Assembly (NCBI GenBank): GCA_017453335.1
Contig: JAFTKI010000057.1
Location: 1-17,127 of the forward strand
DNA from: Clostridia bacterium
GTDB lineage: Bacteria; Bacillota_A; Clostridia; Oscillospirales; CAG-272
DNA: 17,127 nucleotides
Direction: 5' to 3'
Part shown: piece after piece, positions 7,408 to 15,493 of the stretch
How positions within the stretch are numbered: the first letter of the stretch is position 1
Layout: each line of letters begins with the position of its first letter
Made by a program: the position numbers and the translations under genes
The notes under the pieces: model-generated
Told to the model about the DNA's origin: nothing
Databases searched by the model: none
The model's input: the letters and a program-made list of their open reading frames with translations, nothing else

Positions 7408-8493
7408 TCAATCGACCTCGTTTGTTGCGTTCCAGGTTGGAAACAACTCTCTCCAAACGTCTGTATGTGCTTCACAATCCAGATAATGCGCAAAGCGTTG
7501 GTATTCCTCCGGGGTGTAGCGTCCCAAAAAGCCTGCCGCCTTCAGATATTTTTCCATCTGGCTCTCACAGAACGTATGCCAATGCTGCTTCCATGTCCCG
7601 TCAAGAATCGATTTACTTCTTTCATCCATTGCGCCAAGGATCGCTTTTTTCTCGGAATCGGTTGCCATTCGGATCCCGTTATTCTCACCGATTACCGGCT
7701 CGTAAGCAATCTTCAAACCGTCTTTGGAGAATTCCAAGCATGCTACCAAGCCCTCGTTCCAGCCTTCAAAGTCGTGCTCTTTCACAAAGTGGAAATTGCC
7801 CTGACCATACAAGATGTGTCCGCCCTCGAAATTCTCATGGCTGCCAATGCAATGGCTGTGCTGACAGAACACGGCATCAGCCCCGCAACGCACCATTTCG
7901 CGGCAAGCCTTCATCAATCTGGGCGATGGATAACGGCAAAGCTCCTTGCCGCCGTGATAGACAACGATCACGTAATCGGCATCCTTCTTTGCCTCTCGGA
8001 TATCCTGCATGGTTTCAAATTCGTCGAACGGACGTGCGCCTACACGGTTTTCGGTGGCGTAAGAATATTCATGCTCGCAAACATTGACAAGCGTTATACG
8101 AACACCGTCCTGTTCAAGCGTCAGATTGCATCTGGAGTCTTCATAATTCTTACCCCAGCCCGTATGTACAAGACCGCAACGGTCAAGCTGATCAACGGTA
8201 TCCCAAAAGCCCTCTTTACCGAAATCAAAAATATGATTGTTGGAAAGCGTACAATGGGTAACGCCTGCCGCCTTCATCGTGTCGGCGGTTGCTTTGGGAC
8301 CTTTGAGATTCGGTCCGCACTTTTTGATCCGATTTTCACTGTCGGTCAGAGCGCACTCCAAATTTACAACGGATCTGTCTGCCGATGCAAACAGATCGCA
8401 TACGTCGCCAAACGCCGCTCTTGCATCGGTATTTTCAAAGGGCTTTTTGGATTCCTCAGTCACCGAAAGATCTCCGCAAATAACAAGCTTCAT
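7408..8493 (-). CDS. CapA-like metallophosphatase-fold protein
   Basis: A 361-aa protein of the PGA_cap (CapA) family, a calcineurin-like metallophosphatase fold. The motifs appear in order: GD at D8, NLE at 44-46, SNNH at 84-87, YHGG at 179-182 and HSH at 212-214, then LYGQGNFHF. All expected metal ligands seem present. CapA of Bacillus is linked to poly-gamma-glutamate, but the family is broad. Here there is no N-terminal membrane anchor, capB/capC neighbour or signal peptide, so a soluble hydrolase acting on a sugar conjugate is at least as likely. RBS AAAGGAG precedes the ATG at 8493. It starts 14 bp after the serine hydrolase stop, so the two are co-transcribed. Confidence 0.88.
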   Translation of the reverse strand: MKLVICGDLSVTEESKKPFENTDARAAFGDVCDLFASADRSVVNLECALTDSENRIKKCGPNLKGPKATADTMKAAGVTHCTLSNNHIFDFGKEGFWDTVDQLDRCGLVHTGWGKNYEDSRCNLTLEQDGVRITLVNVCEHEYSYATENRVGARPFDEFETMQDIREAKKDADYVIVVYHGGKELCRYPSPRLMKACREMVRCGADAVFCQHSHCIGSHENFEGGHILYGQGNFHFVKEHDFEGWNEGLVACLEFSKDGLKIAYEPVIGENNGIRMATDSEKKAILGAMDERSKSILDGTWKQHWHTFCESQMEKYLKAAGFLGRYTPEEYQRFAHYLDCEAHTDVWRELFPTWNATNEVD

Positions 8494-8507
8494 ACGAATC
8501 TCCTTTC

Positions 8508-9989
8508 TTATTTCGCCACAGCGCGAGTCAATCCCTGGTATTCGTCCAGAAATGCCTCGGCGGTCTTTACCATGCGCATCGTAACGTGATCCTCATCGGC
8601 AAAGCCAAGCAGGATCGCCATATTTCCAAAGTATTTATCAATGATCTGCACACGGATACGCAGCTTTTTCTCCTCACACCAATCGGCGCTGAAAGCCGCA
8701 TCGTACAGATTTCCCGGGCAATCCGCGCCCGCGATCAGATCGGAATATCCGCTTTGCGGGAATTTTGCAAATTCGTTTTTGCCAAAGCCAAACGGAAAGC
8801 TTTTGACACCCTGCTCGTTTTTATAAGTAAAGGTTCCGCTCTCGTTTGCAAAATCCAGGCGGAAATACCGGATCCCCATCGGGTTTTCTTCGCAAATATA
8901 AGTTTTTCCGCTGATCTTTTCGGCGAAGGGACTGCTCGTGTTCCCCCGCAAAAAGAAGAGCTTTTGATCCTGTTCCATCGCGCGGAGTGCCGCAAGAGCC
9001 TCGGGATCCTCGGGCAACGCCTCGCCGTCCGATAAGTGATCGATGACATTGTGATAGATGGCCTCGTAGATATGCTCGTAGCCGTAGGTGTTTCCTTGGT
9101 TATCCGAGTTGATGATAAAGGTGAAATCATGCTCCACATCGCACAACGCAATCTGATTACCCATACCAAGGAAGGCAAAGCCGCCGCGCGGCGCACCCCA
9201 GATCAGATAACCGTAACCGTGCGCACCGTGAGAGGTAAAGCCGTAATCATCGCGGTTGAATACCGACATTGTAAGGGCTTCCTCAACATACGCGCGGTCA
9301 AGATACTGCTTTCCGTTCCATGCGCCGCGATTTTTGATAAAGCGCGCAAACAGCAACAGATCTCTTGCGGTACACATGATCCCCGAATCTCCGAAGGAAT
9401 ATCCGCCCGGGGCTTGGATGCAGTACGCATCCTTGGAAAATCCGATATCGTTGAGCGCTTTTTCCTGCAAATACTGCAAAAAGGGCTTGCCCGTCAGCTT
9501 TTCCACGATCACGTTGAGCATATAAGAGCCCGAGCTGTCATAAGTAAACAGCGTTCCGGGATACTTCTGTGACGAGATACGGAAATAGGTCTCGTTTCTG
9601 TCCTGCGGCTTCAGATAAAACCACTTTTTGGGGAATCCCTCGATGCTGCTTTGCATTTGCAGCATATCGCGGATGGTTGCCGAACGCATGATCTCATCGG
9701 TGTTCTCGTTGAGATATTCGGGGAAATAATCGGTCATTTTATCGTCCAGCGACAAAAGTCCGTCCTGCATACAAAAGCCGACAGCCGCCGAAATAAAGGA
9801 TTTGGATACCGAATACATCCGATGCTTGAAGCTTGCATCAAACGGCGCGTAATAGCATTCGGAAAAGATCTTGTCGCCGCGTGCCATGATCACGCTGTGT
9901 GTGGAAAGCCGGTAATCCTCCAATGCCCGGTAAAACTTTTGTACCTGCCGCGAGGAGATACCCGCCTGCTCGGGAGTACAGTATTTCAT
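8508..9989 (-). CDS. Serine hydrolase, class C beta-lactamase fold
   Basis: A 493-aa protein. The beta-lactamase/DD-peptidase-type domain spans about residues 1-330, followed by a C-terminal beta-rich extension. The SxxK catalytic motif is S60-V-S-K63 in MYSVSKSF. The second motif is at Y150-D-S in FTYDSSGSYMLN, and the third region is HGAHGYGYLIWG. No signal peptide is seen, which argues against a cell-wall role and fits an intracellular esterase or amidase. AAAGGAG precedes the ATG at 9989. It lies 20 bp after uxaC and 14 bp before the CapA-like gene, in the uronate operon. The natural substrate is unknown; removing ester or amide groups from imported uronides is inference from context. Confidence 0.88.
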   Translation of the reverse strand: MKYCTPEQAGISSRQVQKFYRALEDYRLSTHSVIMARGDKIFSECYYAPFDASFKHRMYSVSKSFISAAVGFCMQDGLLSLDDKMTDYFPEYLNENTDEIMRSATIRDMLQMQSSIEGFPKKWFYLKPQDRNETYFRISSQKYPGTLFTYDSSGSYMLNVIVEKLTGKPFLQYLQEKALNDIGFSKDAYCIQAPGGYSFGDSGIMCTARDLLLFARFIKNRGAWNGKQYLDRAYVEEALTMSVFNRDDYGFTSHGAHGYGYLIWGAPRGGFAFLGMGNQIALCDVEHDFTFIINSDNQGNTYGYEHIYEAIYHNVIDHLSDGEALPEDPEALAALRAMEQDQKLFFLRGNTSSPFAEKISGKTYICEENPMGIRYFRLDFANESGTFTYKNEQGVKSFPFGFGKNEFAKFPQSGYSDLIAGADCPGNLYDAAFSADWCEEKKLRIRVQIIDKYFGNMAILLGFADEDHVTMRMVKTAEAFLDEYQGLTRAVAK

Positions 9990-10009
9990 AATCGACTCCT
10001 TTGATGAGA

Positions 10010-11383
10010 TTATGCGTCAAATCCGAAGTAGGTATCGGCGTTGTTGAAGCAAATATCGCAAACGATCTTTTCCAGCGCCTTCCAATCGGCAGGATATTCA
10101 CCGTCCTCTACCCAACTTCCCAGCAAATTGCAGAGAATTCTGCGGAAATACTCATGACGGGGGTAGGAAACAAAGCTGCGCGAGTCGGTCAGCATACCAA
10201 CGAAGCAAGGCAGGAGCGAAAGATTTGCCAGCGCCTTGAGCTGTGCCTCCATGCCGTCTCTCTGATCGTTGAACCACCAGCCCGATCCGAACTGGATCTT
10301 ACCCTTAAAGGGAGAAGCCTGGAAGTTGCCCAGCATGGTTGCCAGGGTGTAGTTATCCTTGGGATTGAGGTTATACAGAATGGTCTTGGGCAAGGAGTTG
10401 GTTTGATCCATTGCATTCAGAAGTGCAGACAGTTGCTCAGCAACAGGCCCGTCATTGATCGAATCAAAGCCCGTATCGGCTCCCAAAGCCGCGTACATAC
10501 GGCTGCTGTTGTTTCTGAGCGCACCAATATGAAGCTGCATCGTCCAGCCTGCCTCGGCATAGCACTTTGCGCACAAAAGGAGCAGATCGGTCTTGTAGAT
10601 TTCAGCCTCTTCCTCGCTGATCGCTTCCCCATTGATCGCCTTGTTGAATACCGCCTCGGCATCGCCCCTCTTATAGAACATACGGTCAAGCGCATGGTCG
10701 GAAAGACGGCAGCCGTTTTCATGGAAGAACTTAACCTTGTCACACAGAAACGCGCGAACCTTGCCATAGGTTTTCAAACCGTTTGCCTGCATATACGGCA
10801 GGAAGGTTTCTTTGTCGATATTCAGCGCCTTATCGGGACGGAAGGTAGGCAAAACCTTTACCGAAAAGCCCGATTCACGGATCGCTTTGTGATAGCGAAG
10901 ATCATCGGCAGGATCATCGGTGGTGCAAAGGGCTTTGACGTTGGAGCGCTCGATCAAGCCGCGCGCCGTGTATCCGTCGCTTGCCAGAAGTGCGTTGCAA
11001 TGGTTCCAGATACGCTCGCAAGACTCGGGAGTCAGAGCCTCGTCCACGTCAAAGTAGCGCTTGAGCTCCAGGTGCGTCCAATGATAAATGGGGTTTCCGA
11101 TCATGAACGGTACCACCTCGGCGAATTTTTGGAATTTCTCGTAATCGGATGCTCCACCTGTAATGTAGTATTCGTCCACTCCATAGGTACGCATCTGACG
11201 CCACTTGTAGTGGTCGCCGCCCAAAAAGAGGTCTGCCAGATTGCGGAAACGGTAGTCCTCCGCAATCATCTGCGGATTGAGGTGGCAGTGATAGTCGATG
11301 ATCGGCATATCCTTGGCGAACGCATACAGCTTTTTCGCAGTCTCATTCTTGAGCATAAAGCTATCGTTGATAATCGTTTTCAT
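10010..11383 (-). CDS. uxaC: Uronate isomerase
   Basis: A 457-aa amidohydrolase-superfamily enzyme (EC 5.3.1.12) that converts D-galacturonate to D-tagaturonate and D-glucuronate to D-fructuronate. The metal-binding HxH is H32/H34 in IIDYHCHLNP. Other family landmarks are WTHLELKRYF, TTDDPADDL, MQLHIGALRNNSSR, GSGWWFNDQ and GMLTDSRSFVSYPRHEYFRR. Length is near the family norm. The start ATG at 11383 overlaps the uxaA stop by 4 bp (ATGA), with GGAG about 8 bases upstream. With uxaB and uxaA next to it the galacturonate branch is complete as far as KDG. No uxuA/uxuB for the fructuronate branch is visible. Cytoplasmic. Confidence 0.97.
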   Translation of the reverse strand: MKTIINDSFMLKNETAKKLYAFAKDMPIIDYHCHLNPQMIAEDYRFRNLADLFLGGDHYKWRQMRTYGVDEYYITGGASDYEKFQKFAEVVPFMIGNPIYHWTHLELKRYFDVDEALTPESCERIWNHCNALLASDGYTARGLIERSNVKALCTTDDPADDLRYHKAIRESGFSVKVLPTFRPDKALNIDKETFLPYMQANGLKTYGKVRAFLCDKVKFFHENGCRLSDHALDRMFYKRGDAEAVFNKAINGEAISEEEAEIYKTDLLLLCAKCYAEAGWTMQLHIGALRNNSSRMYAALGADTGFDSINDGPVAEQLSALLNAMDQTNSLPKTILYNLNPKDNYTLATMLGNFQASPFKGKIQFGSGWWFNDQRDGMEAQLKALANLSLLPCFVGMLTDSRSFVSYPRHEYFRRILCNLLGSWVEDGEYPADWKALEKIVCDICFNNADTYFGFDA

Positions 11384-12750
11384 AATACAACTCCATCCTT
11401 AAATATCGAAATTTCACGGAATCCTTGCTTTTCGTTGCAGGTTTCTTTTCCGCCTGCAACGTCGATGCAGAAGGATACCAGATCCTCCAACAGATCTGCA
11501 CCTTCCAAAACACTTCCTGCATTGAAGTCTATCCAGTTACGCTTTTTTTCATACAACGCGGTATTGGTTGCGATCTTCACAGTGGGAACAGGTGCTCCCA
11601 GCGGTGTTCCGCGCCCTGTGGTAAACAGGATCAAATGTACGCCCGATGCGGTCAGATTTGTAACGGCAACAATATCGTTGCCGGGACCGTTGAGCAGATT
11701 CAAGCCCTTGCTGACAAGCGGTTCTCCGATATCAAGCACGTCGGTAACAGTTGCTTGTCCGCCCTTCTGGACACACCCCAGCGATTTTTCTTCCAGCGTG
11801 GTGATTCCACCCGCCTTGTTTCCGGGAGAGGGATTTTCGTAAACCACCTGCCCGTGCTTGACAAAATAGTCCTTGAAATTCTGAATCAGTGCAACGTTTT
11901 TCTCAAAGATCTCGGCATTCTTGCAACGATTCATCAAGATCCGCTCGGCACCAAACATTTCCGGAACCTCGGTCAAAACCGATGTGCCGCCGCAGGCAAC
12001 CAGATAATCCGAGAACCGCCCTACCAAGGGATTTGCGGTAATACCGCTGAATCCGTCGCTTCCGCCGCACTTCATGCCAACCTTAAGCTCGCTGATCGGT
12101 AACGGCTCACGCACGAACTGTGCCGCATAGACTTTGAGTTCTTCCACCAAGGCAACACCTGCCTCAACCTCATCGGATACGTCCTGCGCGTTCAGAAAGC
12201 GAACGCGTGCGGGATCATACTCGCCCAGCATCTTTTTGATCTCACCGATGTTGCTGTTCTCACACCCAAGTCCAAGCACAAGCACGCCTGCGGCATTGGG
12301 ATGACGGATCAGACCGCACAGGATCTTTTCGGTGGTTGCCTTATCGCAGCCGAGCTGAGAGCAGCCAAAGGGATGCGTATACGCAAACGCGCCTGTTTTT
12401 TCGGCGATCTGCTTTGCGGCATGGTTGATACAGCCTACAGTGGGAATGATCCAGATCTCGTTTCGGATAGCAACCGATCCGTCGGGACGGCGGTATCCCA
12501 TAAAGGTCGGGATCTGCTTGGGGGCATCCAGAGCATTCAGATTCGGCTCATACGAGTAGAGCTCGCTCTCGCCAAGTCCGGTTTTCATGTTGTGTGAGTG
12601 AACATGCGCGCCTTTTGGGATATCCTCGGTAGCAACACCGATGGGATAGCCGTATTTGATGATCTGCTCCCCTTTTGCTATATCCCGAAGCGCGTATTTA
12701 TGACCGTCCGAGAGATTGATCTCTACGCAGTCTTTTTCATGAATTTGCAT
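11380..12750 (-). CDS. uxaA: Altronate dehydratase
   Basis: A 456-aa member of the UxaA/GarD family (EC 4.2.1.7), an iron-dependent dehydratase turning D-altronate into 2-keto-3-deoxygluconate. The N-terminal SAF domain covers about residues 1-70 (HSHN at 51-54). The catalytic part follows with GYRRPDG (85-91), PTVGC (C107), HPFGCSQLG (C130), LGCENSN (C153), KCGGSDGFSG and NPSPGNKAGGITTLEEKS. The start at 12750 was chosen because GAGGTG lies 7 bases upstream (12758-12763); the longer frame from 12810 lies inside uxaB and adds non-family residues. It overlaps uxaB by 14 bp and uxaC by 4 bp, so the three are translationally coupled. Confidence 0.96.
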   Translation of the reverse strand: MQIHEKDCVEINLSDGHKYALRDIAKGEQIIKYGYPIGVATEDIPKGAHVHSHNMKTGLGESELYSYEPNLNALDAPKQIPTFMGYRRPDGSVAIRNEIWIIPTVGCINHAAKQIAEKTGAFAYTHPFGCSQLGCDKATTEKILCGLIRHPNAAGVLVLGLGCENSNIGEIKKMLGEYDPARVRFLNAQDVSDEVEAGVALVEELKVYAAQFVREPLPISELKVGMKCGGSDGFSGITANPLVGRFSDYLVACGGTSVLTEVPEMFGAERILMNRCKNAEIFEKNVALIQNFKDYFVKHGQVVYENPSPGNKAGGITTLEEKSLGCVQKGGQATVTDVLDIGEPLVSKGLNLLNGPGNDIVAVTNLTASGVHLILFTTGRGTPLGAPVPTVKIATNTALYEKKRNWIDFNAGSVLEGADLLEDLVSFCIDVAGGKETCNEKQGFREISIFKDGVVL

Positions 12751-14014
12751 ACTTTTGCACCTCGTCGGCAAGGAAGGAAAGATCGGTATCCCAAAGCGCG
12801 GTATTGGCAAGGATCTCTTCTACGGTAGCGGTCTTCATAAATGCTGCCACATCGGGCGAATCCTGCACCATATCGGTGCGGTAGAAGTCGATCAGCTTTG
12901 CGAAGGCAAACAAAAGGTGCTTGGGATATGCGTTCTTCTTGCGAATGTACTCCAGAATCGACGGCAGCACACGAACCTTGAACTTGCTGACCGAATTGAG
13001 CGCAATCGAAGAACAGTAATGACGGATATAGGGGTTATCAAAGCGCTCCAAAACCGAGTTTGCGTAGGATACCAGCTCCTCCTCGGGCAGATCAAGCGTG
13101 GGAATGATCTCCTCGAACACGCAAGCCTTCAGATGTGCCGAAAGCGTCTCGTTCTGCATACAGTCGCGTACCGTTTCCACATTCGACAAAAGTGCGTACG
13201 GGATCAAAGACGTGTGCGCACCGTTGAGAATGCGAACCTTGCGGGTACGGTAAGGAGTGATATCGTTGGTCAGGATCACGTTGAGTCCTGCGCGGTCGAA
13301 CGGAAGCTCACGGAAGAGATCCAAATAGCCCTCGATCACCCACAGATGGAACAGCTCACAGGTATCGAGCATATTGTCATTCTCATAGCCCGCCATCTTC
13401 TCATCTCTCGGATATCCCGTAACGATACGGTCAACCAGCGTGTTGCAGAAGATATTTTCGGATTCTACCCAATCGCTGAAATCCTTGCCAAGATTCCATT
13501 CGTTGGCATAGCGCAAAACGATGCTCTTGAGTGTTGTTCCGTTGGCTTCAATCAATTCACAGGGAATGAACACAAAGCCGGGCAGCTTGCACTGATAACG
13601 CTTCCAAAGCAGTGCGCAGACCTTTGCGGGGAACGATACTTGGGGACGGGAATCAAGCGTATCTCCCGCGGTATAGGAAATGCCCGCCTCGGTGGTGTTC
13701 GATACCACAAAACGGAAATCAGGATTTTCTGCCAGAGCAAGATATGCATCGTAATCCTTGTAGGGATTCACGCAACGGTCGATCACATCGATGTACTTCG
13801 CATCTACACAGGCTTTTCCGTCGCGCATACCGCGCATCAGGAGGTTGTAATTGCAGTTTTGTGCCTCCAGCATCTCGCACATACCGCGCTCGATCGGCTG
13901 AACCACTACAACGCTGCCGTCAAAATCGGTGGTCTCGTTAACGCATTGCAGCATCCAATCCACGAATCCGCGCAAAAATCCGCCTTCACCAAATTGAATG
14001 ACCTTGTTTTTCAT
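12737..14014 (-). CDS. uxaB: Tagaturonate reductase (altronate oxidoreductase)
   Basis: A 425-aa member of the mannitol dehydrogenase/polyol-specific long-chain reductase family (EC 1.1.1.58), reducing D-tagaturonate to D-altronate with NADH. The nucleotide-binding start is QFGEGGFLRG (7-16), NTTEAGI is at 106-112, and VDRIVTGYPRD is at about 194-204. The catalytic K-x4-N-x2-H pattern is K249, N254 and H257 in RKVRILNGAHTSL. Length is below the roughly 480 aa of E. coli and Bacillus UxaB, but no frameshift is seen, so it is read as a compact form. GGAAGGA precedes the ATG at 14014. It is the first gene of the uronate operon and divergent from an AraC regulator. Confidence 0.95.
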   Translation of the reverse strand: MKNKVIQFGEGGFLRGFVDWMLQCVNETTDFDGSVVVVQPIERGMCEMLEAQNCNYNLLMRGMRDGKACVDAKYIDVIDRCVNPYKDYDAYLALAENPDFRFVVSNTTEAGISYTAGDTLDSRPQVSFPAKVCALLWKRYQCKLPGFVFIPCELIEANGTTLKSIVLRYANEWNLGKDFSDWVESENIFCNTLVDRIVTGYPRDEKMAGYENDNMLDTCELFHLWVIEGYLDLFRELPFDRAGLNVILTNDITPYRTRKVRILNGAHTSLIPYALLSNVETVRDCMQNETLSAHLKACVFEEIIPTLDLPEEELVSYANSVLERFDNPYIRHYCSSIALNSVSKFKVRVLPSILEYIRKKNAYPKHLLFAFAKLIDFYRTDMVQDSPDVAAFMKTATVEEILANTALWDTDLSFLADEVQKYANS

Positions 14015-14049
14015 AAGTAAAATCCTTCCCTTTTTGGTTTTATGGTTTG

Positions 14050-14124
14050 ATTATAAATCAATTTCACCGTGAATTCCTTAATATTTTTGATATTATGTTT
14101 AGTTTTCTTGACTTTTTTGATATT
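14050..14124 (-). promoter_or_regulatory. uxaB promoter with paired direct-repeat operator
   Basis: On the minus strand a consensus TATAAT (14050-14055) lacks a recognizable -35 box. TTCAC-C-GTGAA (14063-14073) is an 11-bp palindrome in the spacer/-35 area. TTTTTGATATT occurs identically at 14084-14094 and 14114-14124, a 30-bp period (three helical turns). The nearer copy abuts the missing -35 region, as expected for an AraC-type activator. The farther copy lies in the spacer of the divergent regulator's promoter. Confidence 0.55.
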
Positions 14125-14136
14125 TTATGATAGAAT
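14108..14136 (+). promoter_or_regulatory. Promoter of the second AraC regulator
   Basis: TTGACT (14108-14113), exactly 17 bp, then TAGAAT (14131-14136). The 11-bp repeat at 14114-14124 occupies the spacer, suggesting autorepression. AGGAG (14156-14160) follows, 8 bases before the ATG. Confidence 0.75.
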
Positions 14137-14168
14137 AAAGAAAAACCACCCAAAAAGGAGACGGATCC

Positions 14169-14963
14169 ATGATTTTCAAGAAGTCGGAAAACGGTATTTT
14201 CTTCCGCTTTGAGGATGCGACCGACGGCCCAACCATTTATCGGAATCAGCACTATCACAACGTCTTTGAGATCTACTTTCTGGAGCGCGGAAGCTGCCGA
14301 TATTTTGTGAATGACAAATCTTATGAAGCAACAGCAGGCGACGTGATTCTGATCCCCGAAGGCACCATCCACAAAACGATCTACGAGGAAGGCGTGCCAC
14401 ACAGCCGCCGCTTGATCTACTGTTCCACGCACTATATTCCAACAACGGTTGTAGAGGATCTGCCCTCTATGCTCTATCTCTACCGAAACCCGAACGTGAC
14501 AAAGCAGATCACCGAGATCTTCGATAAAATACAAACCGAGTACACCGCTCCCGATGAATTTTCCGAGGATGTGATCCTGAGCTACACGCATCTTTTGTTC
14601 TATTATTTGGCAAGGAATATCAACTCCAAGGTGGAAACCAAAAGCCGCAACATGTACGCGTTGCAGGCAATCGCTTATATTAAGGAGCATTTTTCCTCCG
14701 AGATCACTCTGACCTCTCTTGCCAAAATGAATTCCATGAGTCCCGAGCATTTCTCCCGCGTGTTCAAGCGCGAAACAGGCTTTGGATTTTCGGAATACCT
14801 GACGATGGTTCGTCTGCAAAAGGCTGAGCAGATGCTCAAAAGCTCGGAGCGCTTCCCTATTTCCCAGATCGCATACGATTGCGGGTTCAATGACAGCAAC
14901 TATTTTTCGGAAAAATTCAAGCAGGTTTACGGCATGCCGCCCATGAAATACCGCAAAAGGTAA
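14169..14963 (+). CDS. AraC-family transcriptional regulator (uronate operon)
   Basis: A 264-aa protein with an N-terminal cupin sensor (H28/H30 in QHYHNVFEIYFL, a second histidine H68 in PEGTIHKT) and a C-terminal AraC domain. HTH 1 is around 178-201 (LTSLAKMNSMSPEHFSRVF) and HTH 2 around 229-252 (ISQIAYDCGFNDSNYFSEKF), followed by the typical GMPPMKYRK end. The ATG at 14169 has AGGAG 8 bases upstream. It is divergent from uxaB across 154 bp and therefore the likely regulator of the uxaB-uxaA-uxaC-hydrolase-CapA-CE15 cluster; the inducer (galacturonate, tagaturonate or another uronide) is not deducible. Confidence 0.92.
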   Translation: MIFKKSENGIFFRFEDATDGPTIYRNQHYHNVFEIYFLERGSCRYFVNDKSYEATAGDVILIPEGTIHKTIYEEGVPHSRRLIYCSTHYIPTTVVEDLPSMLYLYRNPNVTKQITEIFDKIQTEYTAPDEFSEDVILSYTHLLFYYLARNINSKVETKSRNMYALQAIAYIKEHFSSEITLTSLAKMNSMSPEHFSRVFKRETGFGFSEYLTMVRLQKAEQMLKSSERFPISQIAYDCGFNDSNYFSEKFKQVYGMPPMKYRKR

Positions 14964-15014
14964 TCTGTTGTAAAACAGGCATCCAAAAGAGCAAAAAAGC
15001 GCGAAAAAATCCTG

Positions 15015-15043
15015 TTGACAAACGGGCAAAAATCGGTTATAAT
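15015..15043 (+). promoter_or_regulatory. tmRNA promoter, full consensus
   Basis: TTGACA (15015-15020), a 17-bp spacer and TATAAT (15038-15043): perfect sigma-70/sigma-A boxes. The mature tmRNA 5' end (15062) lies 19 bases past the -10 box, consistent with short leader trimming. Confidence 0.9.
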
Positions 15044-15061
15044 AATACTGTTCACCCATAC

Positions 15062-15455
15062 GGGGGTGCAATGGTTTCGACGGGGATTCTGAGGTATGAT
15101 AAGCGTGGCGAGCCGGGTAAACTCGTAAACTGCCCAACTTAAAAAATAAACGACAACAATAAAGTTGCTATGGCTGCCTGAGTTTTATGCCCTTTGGGCG
15201 TAAAACTCAGCAGTGCCGCGGCCTGCGGGCCGCCCGTTCCTCTGCGGAGTACCACGGCCGCAGACTGAACGTCATGTGAGTGGTGAACATGCATCGGTGG
15301 TTCGCACTTGAGCCGATCATGCAAAAAAGGGCTACCCAAGGAGATAGCGTGTCTGTTCGCGCTCTCCAAGGGGAAATCTAAATAACAGACTGTCCACGAA
15401 GAAGGTTATATCAAGGGGTTTTCGGACAGGAGTTCAATTCTCCTCATCTCCACCA
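15062..15455 (+). ncRNA. ssrA: Transfer-messenger RNA (tmRNA)
   Basis: A one-piece tmRNA. The 5' end GGGGGTG pairs with CATCTCC (15445-15451) to form the acceptor stem, followed by discriminator A and an encoded CCA (15453-15455). The 5' part has the hallmark TGGTTTCGACGGGG, and the 3' part has the T-arm GGAGTTCAATTCTCC. The tag frame reads N-D-N-N-K-V-A-M-A-A then TGA (15149-15181), and the stop lies inside a long stem-loop (CTGAGTTTTATGCCC with GGGCGTAAAACTCAG). The codon before the first N is ATA, so the resume codon is apparently not the usual GCN or GAN. It rescues stalled ribosomes with SmpB and tags the product for proteolysis. A perfect terminator follows. Confidence 0.96.
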
Positions 15456-15456
15456 G

Positions 15457-15488
15457 AAAAAACGACAAGTTTCAACTTGTCGTTTTTT
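15457..15488 (+). terminator. tmRNA terminator
   Basis: Perfect stem CGACAAGTT (15463-15471) and AACTTGTCG (15474-15482), extended by six A-T pairs and ending in a T6 tract. It begins 2 bases after the CCA end. Confidence 0.9.
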
Positions 15489-15493
15489 CAATT

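Noticed and set aside
7408..8493. Poly-gamma-glutamate capsule synthesis locus
   Set aside because: Only the CapA-like fold is present; capB, capC and a membrane anchor are missing, and the neighbours are uronate genes.
10001..11842. A 613-codon plus-strand open frame
   Set aside because: It lies antisense to uxaC and uxaA, both with clear motifs and ribosome-binding sites. Its translation has no recognisable domain, and long antisense frames are expected from the codon bias here.
12755..14020. A 421-codon plus-strand frame covering uxaB
   Set aside because: Exact antisense shadow of uxaB with no start signal and a composition unlike a folded protein.
14964..15014. Terminator after the second AraC gene
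   Set aside because: CTGTT/AACAG forms only a 5-bp stem without a T-tract, too weak to call.
15139..15369. Minus-strand open frame of 76 codons
   Set aside because: It lies entirely within the tmRNA.
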